Below are positions 25,581 to 35,938 of a DNA stretch of 64,000 nt, in pieces; within the stretch, counting starts at the first letter, position 1; each line of letters starts with the position of its first letter. The notes beneath the pieces were generated by a model, which worked only from the letters and a program-made list of their open reading frames with translations, did no database searches and was not told the DNA's origin. This DNA comes from Actinomycetota bacterium (GTDB lineage: Bacteria; Actinomycetota; Actinomycetes; Nanopelagicales; Nanopelagicaceae), in the NCBI GenBank assembly GCA_009698675.1, contig WLPT01000007.1, forward strand, positions 26,410-90,409, written 5' to 3'. Both the position numbers and the translations under genes were made by a program.

Positions 25581-25901
25581 GTGACGTACATAATCGCCGA
25601 GCCATGTGTCGATGTAAAAGATAAATCCTGCATCGAGGAGTGTCCCGTGGACTGTATCTACGAAGGCTCGCGAATGCTCTATATCCAGCCGGATGAGTGC
25701 GTCGACTGCGGCGCCTGCGAACCGGTATGTCCAGTAGAGGCGATCTACTATGAAGATGACGTTCCTCCGCAATGGAAAGACTCTTTAAAGATAAATACCG
25801 AGTTCTTCGTCGAGATTGGATCTCCAGGCGGAGCCGCCAAGATGGGTCCTACCAATACAGATCACGCACAAATAGCGGCCCTTCCACCTAAGAGCGAGTA
25901 A
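25581..25901 (+). CDS. fdxA: Seven-iron ferredoxin
   Basis: Low-potential electron carrier with one [3Fe-4S] and one [4Fe-4S] cluster. The cysteine layout matches Azotobacter FdI: C9, C17 and C50 for the 3Fe cluster, C21, C40, C43 and C46 for the 4Fe cluster, and a free C25. A long C-terminal extension ends Ala/Pro-rich. Start is GTG with GGAGG seven bases upstream. It lies just before dapC, the fdxC-dapC order of Mycobacterium (from memory). Confidence 0.95.
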   Translation: MTYIIAEPCVDVKDKSCIEECPVDCIYEGSRMLYIQPDECVDCGACEPVCPVEAIYYEDDVPPQWKDSLKINTEFFVEIGSPGGAAKMGPTNTDHAQIAALPPKSE

Positions 25902-25907
25902 CTCTCT

Positions 25908-26972
25908 TTGCGCGAACAACTCCCAGATTTTCCGTGGGATGCTTTGGCACCTTTTGGTGAGATAGCGCGCTCGCATCCAGGTGGCATCATCGATTTATCG
26001 CAAGGCACTCCAGTTGATCCAACTCCCGATTTCATACAACAGGCTTTTCGCGATGCATCAAACTCTCCTAGCTATCCAGTTACTGCAGGCACACCCGAAC
26101 TACAAGCTGGCATTAGAGCGTGGGCGATAGATCGACTGGGTGCAACAGGTGAGTTTGATGTGCTTCCATTGATTGGTTCTAAGGAGCTCGTGGCATGGCT
26201 CCCAACAATTTTGCAGTCTCAAACCGTACTAATCCCGCAGATTGCATATCCCACGTATCACGTAGGTGCGTTAATTGCGCAGGCTCGATCTATTCCAGTA
26301 GATATTGATGCACATGGTTGGCCCAAGGCCGATTTGGCTTGGCTCAACTCTCCATCTAATCCCACAGGACGAGTACATAGTGCGCAAGAGATTCAAGCCG
26401 CTATCAAGTGGGCCCGCAGCAATAATGCGATTCTTGTCTCGGATGAGTGTTATCTCGAATTTGATCACACAGCAACTTCCATCTCTGTTTTATCTCAAAC
26501 GCAAGCAGATAATAAAAATATCTTGGCTGTACACTCATTATCAAAACGCTCTTCTATGGCCGGTTATCGCGCGGCATTTATGATTGGTGATTCGGCACTT
26601 ATCGCCCGAATCCGAGAACTTCGAAAACACGCCGGAATGATGGTTCCACTTCCAGTACAAAAAGCGATGACGGTTGCCCTCAACGATGCGAGCCATGTTG
26701 CCGAGCAACGAGCACGCTATAACGCCAGACGTGACGCATTGCGGCCGGCGTTAGAGGCCGCTGGTTTTCACATTGAATTTAGTAACTCTGGTTTATACAT
26801 CTGGTGTACGCGCAATGAAGATGCCTGGACAAGTGTTGAGTGGTTGGCTCAAAGAGGAATCTTGGCAACACCAGGCGGCTTCTATGGCGCCCATGGGGCC
26901 AGACACATCCGAATCGCCATGACCGCTACCGACGCCCAGATTAACGATGCAGTTTCACGTTTGAAGGCGTAG
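25908..26972 (+). CDS. dapC: Succinyldiaminopimelate transaminase DapC (PLP fold type I)
   Basis: Transfers an amino group to N-succinyl-2-amino-6-ketopimelate in lysine/DAP synthesis. The 354-residue protein has the class I/II aminotransferase core: PSYPVTAGTPELQAGIRAW, NSPSNPTGRV, SDECYLEF and the PLP Lys in SLSKRSSMAGYR. Start is TTG (weak) six bases after the ferredoxin stop. Function follows from neighbourhood (fdx-dapC) and the presence of dapD in the same window; a broader-specificity aminotransferase is possible. Confidence 0.88.
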   Translation: MREQLPDFPWDALAPFGEIARSHPGGIIDLSQGTPVDPTPDFIQQAFRDASNSPSYPVTAGTPELQAGIRAWAIDRLGATGEFDVLPLIGSKELVAWLPTILQSQTVLIPQIAYPTYHVGALIAQARSIPVDIDAHGWPKADLAWLNSPSNPTGRVHSAQEIQAAIKWARSNNAILVSDECYLEFDHTATSISVLSQTQADNKNILAVHSLSKRSSMAGYRAAFMIGDSALIARIRELRKHAGMMVPLPVQKAMTVALNDASHVAEQRARYNARRDALRPALEAAGFHIEFSNSGLYIWCTRNEDAWTSVEWLAQRGILATPGGFYGAHGARHIRIAMTATDAQINDAVSRLKA

Positions 26973-26975
26973 TTC

Positions 26976-27983
26976 ATGGCTGTCGGAATTCTCTTAGTTG
27001 GGGGATTCGGAACTCGTTTGATGCCCCTTACAAAGTACACACCTAAACCTATGCTCACGGTTGCGGGATTGCCGGTAACTGAACATCAATTGGCAATGGC
27101 TCGAAGAGCTGGAATTACAACTGTGGTTCTGGCAACTTCCTACTTAGCCGATTTATTTATCCCATATTTTGGTGATGGATCGAAGTGGGGAATGAAGTTG
27201 TTGTACGCAGTTGAAAATGCACCACTTGGTACCGGCGGTGCAATTGCCAATGCCGCACTGCTACTTGGAACAAATGAGTCGATAGTTGTTTTCAACGGCG
27301 ATGTCTTGAGTTCGCACAATTTGAAGGAACAGATTCGCCAACATGAGGAACATAGTGCCGATGTAACTTTACATCTGACGCGAGTCGAAGATGCACGTGC
27401 CTATGGCGCAGTTCCAACTGATTCAGAAGGTCGTGTCACCGCATTTTTAGAGAAGATGGAAAACCCAATCACCAACTCGATCAATGCCGGCTGTTATGTT
27501 TTTAATCCTGAGATAGTTGCATCAATCCCATTGGAAACTGTCGTTAGTGTTGAACGTCAAACTTTCCCTGAGCTTATATCTGCTGGTAAAAAAATCTTTG
27601 GCTACATCGATGATTCGTATTGGCTCGACATCGGAACGCCAAGTGCATTGCTAAAGGGTTCACGGGATTTAGTCAGCGGGAAGGCGGATTCCTCAGCGCT
27701 TTTGCGTGCCGAAGTTTCCGTGCATACGCAGCAAGGGTTAATTATGGCAACGGCCGAAGTAGATTCGACTGCAACGATCGATGGTGGTTCATGCGTAGGC
27801 GCCATGGCCAAGATTGGAGCTAGAGCACATATCTCTGGCTCAATCGTTGAAAGCGGCGCTGTGATTTCCTCAGGTGCCACGGTTATAGATTCATATATCG
27901 CTCATGGGGCCCGGGTTGAGAAAAATGCTCAGATATCTAACTCATTTCTTACAATCGGCGAGAATATATCGATGCAGGCGTGA
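26976..27983 (+). CDS. NDP-sugar synthase (mannose-1-phosphate guanylyltransferase-like)
   Basis: Nucleotidyltransferase that makes an activated sugar. The catalytic domain opens LLVGGFGTRLMPLTKYTPKP in pieces (about 5-24), has VFNGDVL with the metal Asp, and LDIGTPSALL. The C-terminal half (about 255-335) is a left-handed beta-helix of hexapeptide repeats (IDGGSCVGAMAKIG). This layout fits the Rv3264c GDP-mannose pyrophosphorylase, which also neighbours whiB2 and manB (from memory); glucose-1-phosphate specificity cannot be excluded. Confidence 0.87.
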   Translation: MAVGILLVGGFGTRLMPLTKYTPKPMLTVAGLPVTEHQLAMARRAGITTVVLATSYLADLFIPYFGDGSKWGMKLLYAVENAPLGTGGAIANAALLLGTNESIVVFNGDVLSSHNLKEQIRQHEEHSADVTLHLTRVEDARAYGAVPTDSEGRVTAFLEKMENPITNSINAGCYVFNPEIVASIPLETVVSVERQTFPELISAGKKIFGYIDDSYWLDIGTPSALLKGSRDLVSGKADSSALLRAEVSVHTQQGLIMATAEVDSTATIDGGSCVGAMAKIGARAHISGSIVESGAVISSGATVIDSYIAHGARVEKNAQISNSFLTIGENISMQA

Positions 27984-27995
27984 TTTTGCCTGCAA
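27974..27995. other. Perfect 7-bp inverted repeat across the stop of the NDP-sugar synthase gene
   Basis: TGCAGGC and GCCTGCA flank an 8-base loop containing the TGA stop. There is no T-run after it, so it is at best a weak terminator or RNA-processing structure. Confidence 0.4.
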
Positions 27996-28021
27996 ATGGC
28001 CTATGTGAGCCCTCATTTCAC

Positions 28022-28050
28022 TTGACATTTTCGACTTACACGCGTGTAAT
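28022..28050 (+). promoter_or_regulatory. Promoter of the whiB2-like gene
   Basis: TTGACA (28022-28027), 17-base spacer, TGTAAT (28045-28050): the best -35/-10 pair in the window. It predicts a 5' leader of about 55 bases ending in AAGGAG seven bases before the ATG. Confidence 0.75.
28036..28049. promoter_or_regulatory. Perfect 14-bp palindrome overlapping the whiB2-like -10 (candidate operator)
   Basis: TTACACGCGTGTAA is identical on both strands. It covers the second half of the spacer and most of the -10 hexamer, so a bound dimer would block RNA polymerase. The binding protein is unknown. Confidence 0.55.
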
Positions 28051-28111
28051 TCACTCTTAAGTAAGTCTTTTCCACGAGGGATTAGACGCAAAGCTATTAA
28101 GGAGAATCGGT

Positions 28112-28411
28112 ATGCCGATCCGACCTGAAGCCACGAACTCCCTGGCGCCAGCTACTGGCCCAACAATTACTATCAACAGCGGAGAGAGCCTTGAGCTCTC
28201 CTGGCAGGAGCGCTCTCTATGCGCGCAAACAGATCCAGAGGCCTTCTTTCCAGAAAAGGGGGGATCTACTCGTGAGGCAAAGCGCGTCTGCCTCTCATGC
28301 GATGTTCGCTCCGAATGTTTGGAGTATGCCTTGGCACATGATGAGCGCTTTGGAATTTGGGGCGGCCTATCAGAGCGTGAACGACGTCGCCTCAAGCGCC
28401 GCTCTGCGTAA
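28112..28411 (+). CDS. WhiB family [4Fe-4S] transcription regulator (WhiB2/WhmD-like)
   Basis: Redox/NO-sensing iron-sulfur protein that works with the principal sigma factor. The 99-residue protein has cluster cysteines C37, C60, C63 and C69, the GIWGG turn (81-85) and a basic C-terminal helix (RERRRLKRR). A hydrophilic N-terminal extension of about 30 residues is typical of WhiB2. Location between a nucleotide-sugar synthase and manB matches whiB2 in Mycobacterium (from memory), which controls division. It has a strong Shine-Dalgarno and the palindromic promoter upstream. Confidence 0.93.
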   Translation: MPIRPEATNSLAPATGPTITINSGESLELSWQERSLCAQTDPEAFFPEKGGSTREAKRVCLSCDVRSECLEYALAHDERFGIWGGLSERERRRLKRRSA

Positions 28412-28438
28412 TTTTAACGCCACTCAAAGGTTAGAGCT

Positions 28439-31400
28439 ATGGCTGCAGAAGCGGCATTAAATCGACACCATGTCAGTGCGATCCTGGTTACTCACGACGG
28501 ACAAACATGGCTACCTGAGACCGTTGCATCACTTGCTTCGCAAACTCGAGCGATAGATTTCATTGTCGCAGTCGATACAGGATCCATTGATGCCTCTCTC
28601 AAACTCCTCAACTCTGCACGAATCCCAATTATTAACGCCGAACGTGAGTGTGGTTTTGGCCAGGCAGTGCAGTTGGGTTTTGATTCACTAGCACCGCGAA
28701 GTGCTGATTGCACTGAGTGGATTTGGTTGATTCACGATGACAGTGCGCCGGCTCCAACGGCGTTAGAGTTTTTAATTGAAGCGATTCAAGAGCGACCACA
28801 AGTTGCGATGGTCGGACCAAAGCTTCTTGGTTGGCATGATCGCACCCACTTACTTGAAGTTGGAATTAGTATCGCCGGTAATGGAGCTAGGTGGACAGGT
28901 TTAGAGCCCTATGAATATGACCAGGGCCAACATGATGGAATTCATGACGTGCTCTCTGTTAGCACAGCTGGCGCTTTGATTCGACGTGATATTTTTGAAG
29001 AGATCGGTGGATTTGATAAAAACCTAGCCCTCTTTCGTGATGATGTTGACTTTGGTTGGCGTGCCAGAGTTGCAGGCCACTCTGTTATAGCGGCAACGAG
29101 CGCAGTTGTTTTTCATGCTCAAGCTTCGGCAACTGAGCGTAGATCTGTTGATGTAAAGGGTGCGTTCCTACAGCGCCCACTATTACTTGATCGACGCAAC
29201 GCCGCTTACGTGCTTCTAGCTAACTCAACTTGGTGGATGATTCCATGGCTCTCACTTCAGTTACTTGGTTCTGCGATGGCGCGTTCAATCGGATATTTAT
29301 TGGCAAAACTCCCAGGCTATGCAGGTGATGAAATACTTGCAGTGGCTACCTTGCTCATTAAACCAGGCGAAATCTTTAATGCTCGCAAAGATCGCAAAGC
29401 AAAGCGTTTTGTATCCTCAAGAGTTGTTTCAACTTACATTCCGCCTCGGTGGTCGCAGCTACGCATTTCATCATCGCGATTTTTTGAGGCGATACGCAAG
29501 CGCCTGCTTCCGGAAGAGAGTCAATCCTCTTCCACACTTCTTGAGTCAAATGAGGATGAAGATCTCTTAGTTCCAACAAAAGGCTCTAACTGGATTAAGG
29601 TTTTGCGTAAACCTGAGATTGCAGGATTTATGATTTTGGGGTTGATTACCCTGGTTTCGTCAAGATCTCGATTAGGTACTTTAATTGGTGGCGCTTTGCC
29701 AGCTTCACCTGGTGGTTCACGTGATCTATGGCGTAGTTATTTTGAAGCTTGGCACCAAGTTGGAATGGGTAGCTCACATGCCTCACCTATTTGGCTGGCA
29801 ATCCTTGCAATTTTTGCCAGCCTACTTTTTGGTAAGGCCTGGCTCCTAGTAACTCTTCTCTTTTTGACTGCTCCACTTTTAATGATGTGGTCGATGTTAG
29901 TTCTGCTTAAAAAATTCACTGGAAATATATGGATCAGCATCCCAGCCAGCTTTATCTATGCATTATCACCAGTTGCAATTGCCTCAATTAACTCAGGACG
30001 CCTTGCCACACTCGTTGTGCTTGTGATCGCACCACTCATCCCACTTATGTTGGTGAATTGGAAGGCGATTGAGCGCCATACCTGGCGTCGAATATTCGGG
30101 CTCTGCCTCATTGGGGCTGTTTTGTACTCATTTACTTTGGTCGCCTTTGTCATTTTATTGGGCCTTGTTATCAGCGGGTTAATAGGCGACTATCAAAATT
30201 ACTCAATGCAGAAGAATAAATTACTGTTCCTTGAGCGCCTGTATAAGCGATTAACTCTGCTCATCGCTCCGTTACTCCTCACAGCCCCATACTCATTTGA
30301 AGCGTTGGCCAATCCCATAAAGCTCTTAAGTGAGCCAGGACTCTCACTAGCTGGAGGCCTACCCAATGTAGTCATTCTGGGAAATCCTGGTGGAGATGGG
30401 GCTCTGCCGTGGTGGCTGCTCAGCCCTCTGCTATTAATTTTGATTACAGCGCTCTTTTCCTCCACCAAAGCAAAGACGATTGCCCTCTATGGAATTGGAT
30501 TTCTCTCTGCGGCCCTTCTTGCATCCTCGTTGTCAACGTCCACTCATGGCGACAGCGCGCCATCTAGAGTTTGGGTCGGAAGTTTTTTGGTTGGTGCAAC
30601 AATCTCATCAGTAGTTACGGGAGTCATAATTCTCGACCGCTTGAGATCGGTTTTGGTGTCAAGCAATATTCATTTTAGACATATTTTAGCTGCGACACTT
30701 CTGTTGGTCACTGGAGTATATGCAGTTGCATCGGTCGGCTGGTCAATTTCAGTTGGTGCGAATTCACCGGTTCATTCCGGAGGCTCCACCGTGATACCTG
30801 CATTTTTAAGCGCTGAGAAAGATACCAAGACGCTTGTTTTGCGCGAAGTTAATAATTTGAATAGCAAGACAATTCAATACTACATTTCTCGCGGTAAGGA
30901 AGTAACACTTGGAGAACCCGATGTCGCCCCAAGCCAGAACGCCCAAATTTCAGCACAGGCACAAGCGCTCATTGATGGCTCTGGAATTTCAAGCAGCAAA
31001 ACATTCGCAGACTTTGGAATCAAATATGTCTTTGCAAAGGCGCCATTTGATGCAAATGTAATTCGCACAATTGATGGTTTAGGGGGATTTACTCGCGCAT
31101 CAGCCACGTCAGCAGGAGTTGTTTGGCGCGTCGGTGGAGTTACTGGACGAGTTATTTTAGTTGGTGACGATGGCGCTCGAAAGTTACTTGAAGCAGGTGA
31201 AGTTGGTGCGCGCGCCACAGTTGAGCATCCAGGAAGGATTCTTTTAACTGAGAGTTTTAATCGTTCCTGGCAGATTTTGCAGGAGGGATATCGATTAGAG
31301 CGAGTGAAAAGCGATCTTGGTCTTCCAATGTTTATTGCAGCTCAATCTGGAGAAATCTCACTAATCTTCGATGGAACTATTCGCCGAGCTTGGATCTCAT

Positions 31401-31489
31401 TTGAGTTGATTGCATGGGTTTTCTTAATAATTCTGGCTGCACCGGCAGGACGCAGAAAACGTGAAATCGCCGAGAGGGAGCTGGCATGA
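28439..31489 (+). CDS. Large membrane glycosyltransferase (GT2 domain plus multi-helix region)
   Basis: 1016-residue protein. A family 2 glycosyltransferase domain (about 10-240) has VDTGSIDAS, HDDSAP and FRDDVDFGWRARVAG. It is followed by a short membrane hairpin (about 260-300), a cytoplasmic linker (about 310-385), a multi-spanning membrane region (about 390-770), an extracellular C-terminal domain and a last helix. Similar fusions occur beside whiB2, manB and DUF5719 in actinobacteria. It likely adds a sugar to a lipid-linked or cell-wall polymer; donor and acceptor are unknown. Its stop overlaps the DUF5719 start (ATGA). Confidence 0.87.
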   Translation: MAAEAALNRHHVSAILVTHDGQTWLPETVASLASQTRAIDFIVAVDTGSIDASLKLLNSARIPIINAERECGFGQAVQLGFDSLAPRSADCTEWIWLIHDDSAPAPTALEFLIEAIQERPQVAMVGPKLLGWHDRTHLLEVGISIAGNGARWTGLEPYEYDQGQHDGIHDVLSVSTAGALIRRDIFEEIGGFDKNLALFRDDVDFGWRARVAGHSVIAATSAVVFHAQASATERRSVDVKGAFLQRPLLLDRRNAAYVLLANSTWWMIPWLSLQLLGSAMARSIGYLLAKLPGYAGDEILAVATLLIKPGEIFNARKDRKAKRFVSSRVVSTYIPPRWSQLRISSSRFFEAIRKRLLPEESQSSSTLLESNEDEDLLVPTKGSNWIKVLRKPEIAGFMILGLITLVSSRSRLGTLIGGALPASPGGSRDLWRSYFEAWHQVGMGSSHASPIWLAILAIFASLLFGKAWLLVTLLFLTAPLLMMWSMLVLLKKFTGNIWISIPASFIYALSPVAIASINSGRLATLVVLVIAPLIPLMLVNWKAIERHTWRRIFGLCLIGAVLYSFTLVAFVILLGLVISGLIGDYQNYSMQKNKLLFLERLYKRLTLLIAPLLLTAPYSFEALANPIKLLSEPGLSLAGGLPNVVILGNPGGDGALPWWLLSPLLLILITALFSSTKAKTIALYGIGFLSAALLASSLSTSTHGDSAPSRVWVGSFLVGATISSVVTGVIILDRLRSVLVSSNIHFRHILAATLLLVTGVYAVASVGWSISVGANSPVHSGGSTVIPAFLSAEKDTKTLVLREVNNLNSKTIQYYISRGKEVTLGEPDVAPSQNAQISAQAQALIDGSGISSSKTFADFGIKYVFAKAPFDANVIRTIDGLGGFTRASATSAGVVWRVGGVTGRVILVGDDGARKLLEAGEVGARATVEHPGRILLTESFNRSWQILQEGYRLERVKSDLGLPMFIAAQSGEISLIFDGTIRRAWISFELIAWVFLIILAAPAGRRKREIAERELA

Positions 31490-32790
31490 AACGCAGCATA
31501 AGCGCTCTTCTGGCATTGGTGCTCTCATTCACCTTGGCGACCCTGCTCAGCCAAACAACAGGTGACTCAATCTACTCAGAGTCATTCCCAGCAGTTGTTT
31601 GCCCACCAGCATTGAGTGGACTTAATTCGCAAATCTCGGTTGCATCTACCAAGGTTCAATTTCAAACTCTTGAAAATCGCAGCACTAAGACGATTCCATT
31701 CAGAAGCCTTAGATATACGGTGGTAAAAAACTCTCTGGTGGTTTCAGCCAATGGGGTTACGCCGGTTTTTTGGCAGAGTCGATCGGGAAGTTGGGCCGGT
31801 GGAACCACGTGTTCGGGACCAATTTCCTCTCAGTGGTTTGTCGGCGGCAGTTCAGATGTCACCACTCGAGGTAAATTAATAGTTGTTAATAGCGGATTAA
31901 GCGAGGCGATTGTCGATATCCAAGCTTTCTCTGAAAATGGAAAACAGCCCTTAGTGTCAATTAATTTAAAGGCTAAGAGTTACTCCGAACTTTCACTAGA
32001 TTCTTTTGCAACAGGTGACAAGGCGTTAACAATTCATGTAGTGCCACGTTCGGGACGAATCAATGCTTTCATGATCGATGAACTGGGCGCTGGACTTCGT
32101 GCTCTCGGTGGTGATTACGTTAATCCAGTGGCCACGGCCTCTAAGACAGTTGTTATCCCGGCAGTTCCCAACCAACTACCCAAGAAGGGGAGTAAAGCTG
32201 GGTCACCACATACTCTACGAATTCTCACGACTTCAGATGTAGATTCTAATTTCACCCTCGAGCTCATGTCATCTGATGGCAATTTTGTGCCAGTAGGTTT
32301 TAATTCGCAGCGAATTTTAGCTGGTGTAGTAACCGAACTAACTTTAGCGCCAAAGATTTCGACGGGCTCATTTGCAGTCCGAATCAAATCCGATGAACCT
32401 ATCGTTGCCGCTATCTCATCATCTGTAACCGTAAACGGGCGTAAAGACTTCGTATGGAGCACATCGGCTCCGGCCCTGGTACCAATGGCCATAGCGATCA
32501 CAGGCCTTTCCCCTCTTATGCTTTTTGCCGCTGACTCTGTAGCAGTAAAAATTGAGGTCACATTTATCAACGGCAAGAAATCACTTGTATCGATTAAAGG
32601 TAGTGACGTTGCTAGCTGGAGAGTGCCAAATAATGTGCGCTCAATCTCGATTCTCAAAAGCTCCCCTAATACCTATGCAGGTGCGCTGATTGCTTCCAAC
32701 AATGGCTATGGATATCTGCCCATATCCCCTGGAAGTCTTTTAACGCGGGTCGAGATTCCGCACTCAAACATTCGCGTTTTAAATCCTTGA
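31486..32790 (+). CDS. DUF5719 family secreted/membrane-anchored protein
   Basis: 434-residue protein with an N-terminal signal anchor (about 5-24, LLALVLSFTLATLL) and a beta-rich extracellular region with a CPP motif and one more Cys (GTTCSGP). No catalytic motif is evident. It is translationally coupled to the large glycosyltransferase, as in other actinobacteria, suggesting a role in the same envelope process. Family name is from memory. Confidence 0.78.
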   Translation: MKRSISALLALVLSFTLATLLSQTTGDSIYSESFPAVVCPPALSGLNSQISVASTKVQFQTLENRSTKTIPFRSLRYTVVKNSLVVSANGVTPVFWQSRSGSWAGGTTCSGPISSQWFVGGSSDVTTRGKLIVVNSGLSEAIVDIQAFSENGKQPLVSINLKAKSYSELSLDSFATGDKALTIHVVPRSGRINAFMIDELGAGLRALGGDYVNPVATASKTVVIPAVPNQLPKKGSKAGSPHTLRILTTSDVDSNFTLELMSSDGNFVPVGFNSQRILAGVVTELTLAPKISTGSFAVRIKSDEPIVAAISSSVTVNGRKDFVWSTSAPALVPMAIAITGLSPLMLFAADSVAVKIEVTFINGKKSLVSIKGSDVASWRVPNNVRSISILKSSPNTYAGALIASNNGYGYLPISPGSLLTRVEIPHSNIRVLNP

Positions 32791-32818
32791 TAATCCCAAT
32801 AAAACCTTAACTCCCCAC

Positions 32819-32824
32819 TAATCT
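32819..32824 (+). promoter_or_regulatory. Candidate -10 element of the DUF3499 gene
   Basis: TAATCT, seven bases before the ATG. Confidence 0.5.
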
Positions 32825-32831
32825 TGCATAC

Positions 32832-33203
32832 ATGAGTTCACAGGCAAAACTTGGGCGAGGGTGCTCACGTGTTAGTTGTAGGTCGGTCGCAACTATGACC
32901 CTGACCTATATTTATGCCGAGTCAACGGCGGTCGTCGGACCACTTGCAACATTTAGCGAACCACATGCCTACGACTTATGTGTGATTCATGCCGAGAGAT
33001 TAAAAGTGCCGCATGGTTGGAACGTTATAAAACAAGAGGTAACCGGTGAAGAGGTTGGCCCATCCGATGATGATTTAATGGCCATTGCCGATGCGGTGCG
33101 TGAAGTAGCAAAGCCCGCCGTCGAATCGCAAGAACCTACTAATAGCAGCGGTTCGTCCTCTCAGATCGGCCGCAGAGGTCATCTTCGCGCCGTTCCATCG
33201 TAA
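32832..33203 (+). CDS. DUF3499 family protein
   Basis: 123-residue actinobacterial protein of unknown function (Rv3258c-like, from memory). The core is RGCSRVSCRSVATMTLTY, EPHAYDLCVIHAERLKVPHGW; the three Cys and two His could bind a metal such as zinc. A low-complexity Ser/Gly/Arg tail follows. It precedes manB by 10 bp, the usual order. Confidence 0.9.
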   Translation: MSSQAKLGRGCSRVSCRSVATMTLTYIYAESTAVVGPLATFSEPHAYDLCVIHAERLKVPHGWNVIKQEVTGEEVGPSDDDLMAIADAVREVAKPAVESQEPTNSSGSSSQIGRRGHLRAVPS

Positions 33204-33213
33204 GCGGTTTACG

Positions 33214-34572
33214 ATGAACCAGATCCCTAATATTTTCAAAGCCTATGACATTCGTGGGCTAGTAGACGTTGAGATAACTCCAGATTTTTCTTTCGCAACA
33301 GGGTTAGCATTCGCTCGCTTTTTACAACAAGAGCGCGAGCCAGCCACGGTAGTCATCGGGCAAGATATGCGCCCATCCTCGCCTGCTTTAGCCGATGCAT
33401 TCTCTGCAGGTGTCACTGCAACTGGCCTTGATGTCGTTCGTATCGGCCTTGCCTCAACAGATATGTTGTATTTTGCCTCAGGAAAACTAGGTCTGCCTGG
33501 TGCAATGTTTACTGCCAGCCATAACCCTTCGGCATATAACGGCATAAAGCTCTGCCTTAGTAGTGCACGTCCAATTGGGCGGGAATCAGGTTTGCAACAG
33601 ATCGAAAACTTTGTTCGTCAGGGCTCTCCACTTGAAATTCGTTCGGTGGGCGTAGAAACCAAACGCAACATGCTTGAAGAGTATGTTGACCATTTACTCT
33701 CTCTCGTAGAACTCAAATCAATTCGTCCGCTCACCATTGTTGTAGATGCTGGCAATGGAATGGCTGGATACACCGCACCGGCAATATTTTCTCGTCTTAA
33801 CTGCACGCTTATTCCACTCTACTTTGAATTAGATGGCGATTTTCCAAACCATGAAGCCAATCCAATAGAGCCTGCAAATCTGCGTGACTTACAGGCAGCT
33901 GTAAAGTCAAACAAAGCAGATTTAGGTCTGGCTTTTGATGGTGATGCAGATAGATGTTTTCTAGTTGATGAAAATGGCATGAGGGTTAATCCATCAGATC
34001 TGACCTCCTTGATTGCACATCGTGAACTCGTTAAGCATCCTGGATCAACGGTAATTTATAATTTGATCTCCTCTCGCGCAGTTCTTGAAGTTATTAACGA
34101 AAATGGTGGTATTGGTGTTCGTAGCCGTGTTGGTCACTCCTATATAAAAGCTTTGATGGCCGAGACAGGAGCAATCTTCGGAGGCGAACACTCAGGTCAT
34201 TTTTACTTCAGTGATTTCTGGCGTGCAGATTCAGGTGCACTTGCAGCCTTACATGCAATCGCCGCCCTGGGAGAGTCAGATGAAAAACTTTCAAAAATCT
34301 TAGCCCCCTATCAACGCTACCAATCCAGTGGAGAGATCAACTCGACGGTGAAGGATGCCCAAGGGTCAACGTCCATTGTGGAGAAGGCTTTTTCAAATCG
34401 GAGTGGGGTTGAACTCGATCATCTTGATGGCTTAACTGTCATTGGCGACACATGGTGGTTTAACCTTCGCCCCTCCAATACCGAGCCATTGCTGCGCCTA
34501 AACGTAGAGGCCAAGACACAGGCTCAGATGGAGAAGCTATGCCAAGAAGTTCTCGCACTAATCACTGACTAG
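33214..34572 (+). CDS. manB: Phosphomannomutase/phosphoglucomutase
   Basis: Interconverts hexose 6- and 1-phosphates, feeding GDP-mannose or UDP-glucose synthesis. The 452-residue protein has the four alpha-D-phosphohexomutase domains: the phosphoserine loop TASHNPSAYNG, metal loop DGDADRCF, sugar-binding GEHSGH and phosphate-binding RPSNTEPLLRL. Its companion NDP-sugar synthase is 5 kb upstream. Dual specificity is common, so mannose is inferred. Confidence 0.95.
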   Translation: MNQIPNIFKAYDIRGLVDVEITPDFSFATGLAFARFLQQEREPATVVIGQDMRPSSPALADAFSAGVTATGLDVVRIGLASTDMLYFASGKLGLPGAMFTASHNPSAYNGIKLCLSSARPIGRESGLQQIENFVRQGSPLEIRSVGVETKRNMLEEYVDHLLSLVELKSIRPLTIVVDAGNGMAGYTAPAIFSRLNCTLIPLYFELDGDFPNHEANPIEPANLRDLQAAVKSNKADLGLAFDGDADRCFLVDENGMRVNPSDLTSLIAHRELVKHPGSTVIYNLISSRAVLEVINENGGIGVRSRVGHSYIKALMAETGAIFGGEHSGHFYFSDFWRADSGALAALHAIAALGESDEKLSKILAPYQRYQSSGEINSTVKDAQGSTSIVEKAFSNRSGVELDHLDGLTVIGDTWWFNLRPSNTEPLLRLNVEAKTQAQMEKLCQEVLALITD

Positions 34573-34618
34573 CCAAGCGGCCTCATTACTCGCTTTAGCG
34601 CCTTGGGCAGTAACCTAG

Positions 34619-35937
<1,319 letters not shown>

Positions 35938-35938
<1 letters not shown>

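Noticed and set aside
27974..27995. Intrinsic terminator after the NDP-sugar synthase gene
   Set aside because: The 7-bp stem includes the stop codon and is not followed by a T-run, so it was listed only as an inverted repeat.
32115..32657. 180-residue frame antisense to the DUF5719 gene
   Set aside because: It lies wholly inside a well-supported gene, has no family motif, and no start signal.
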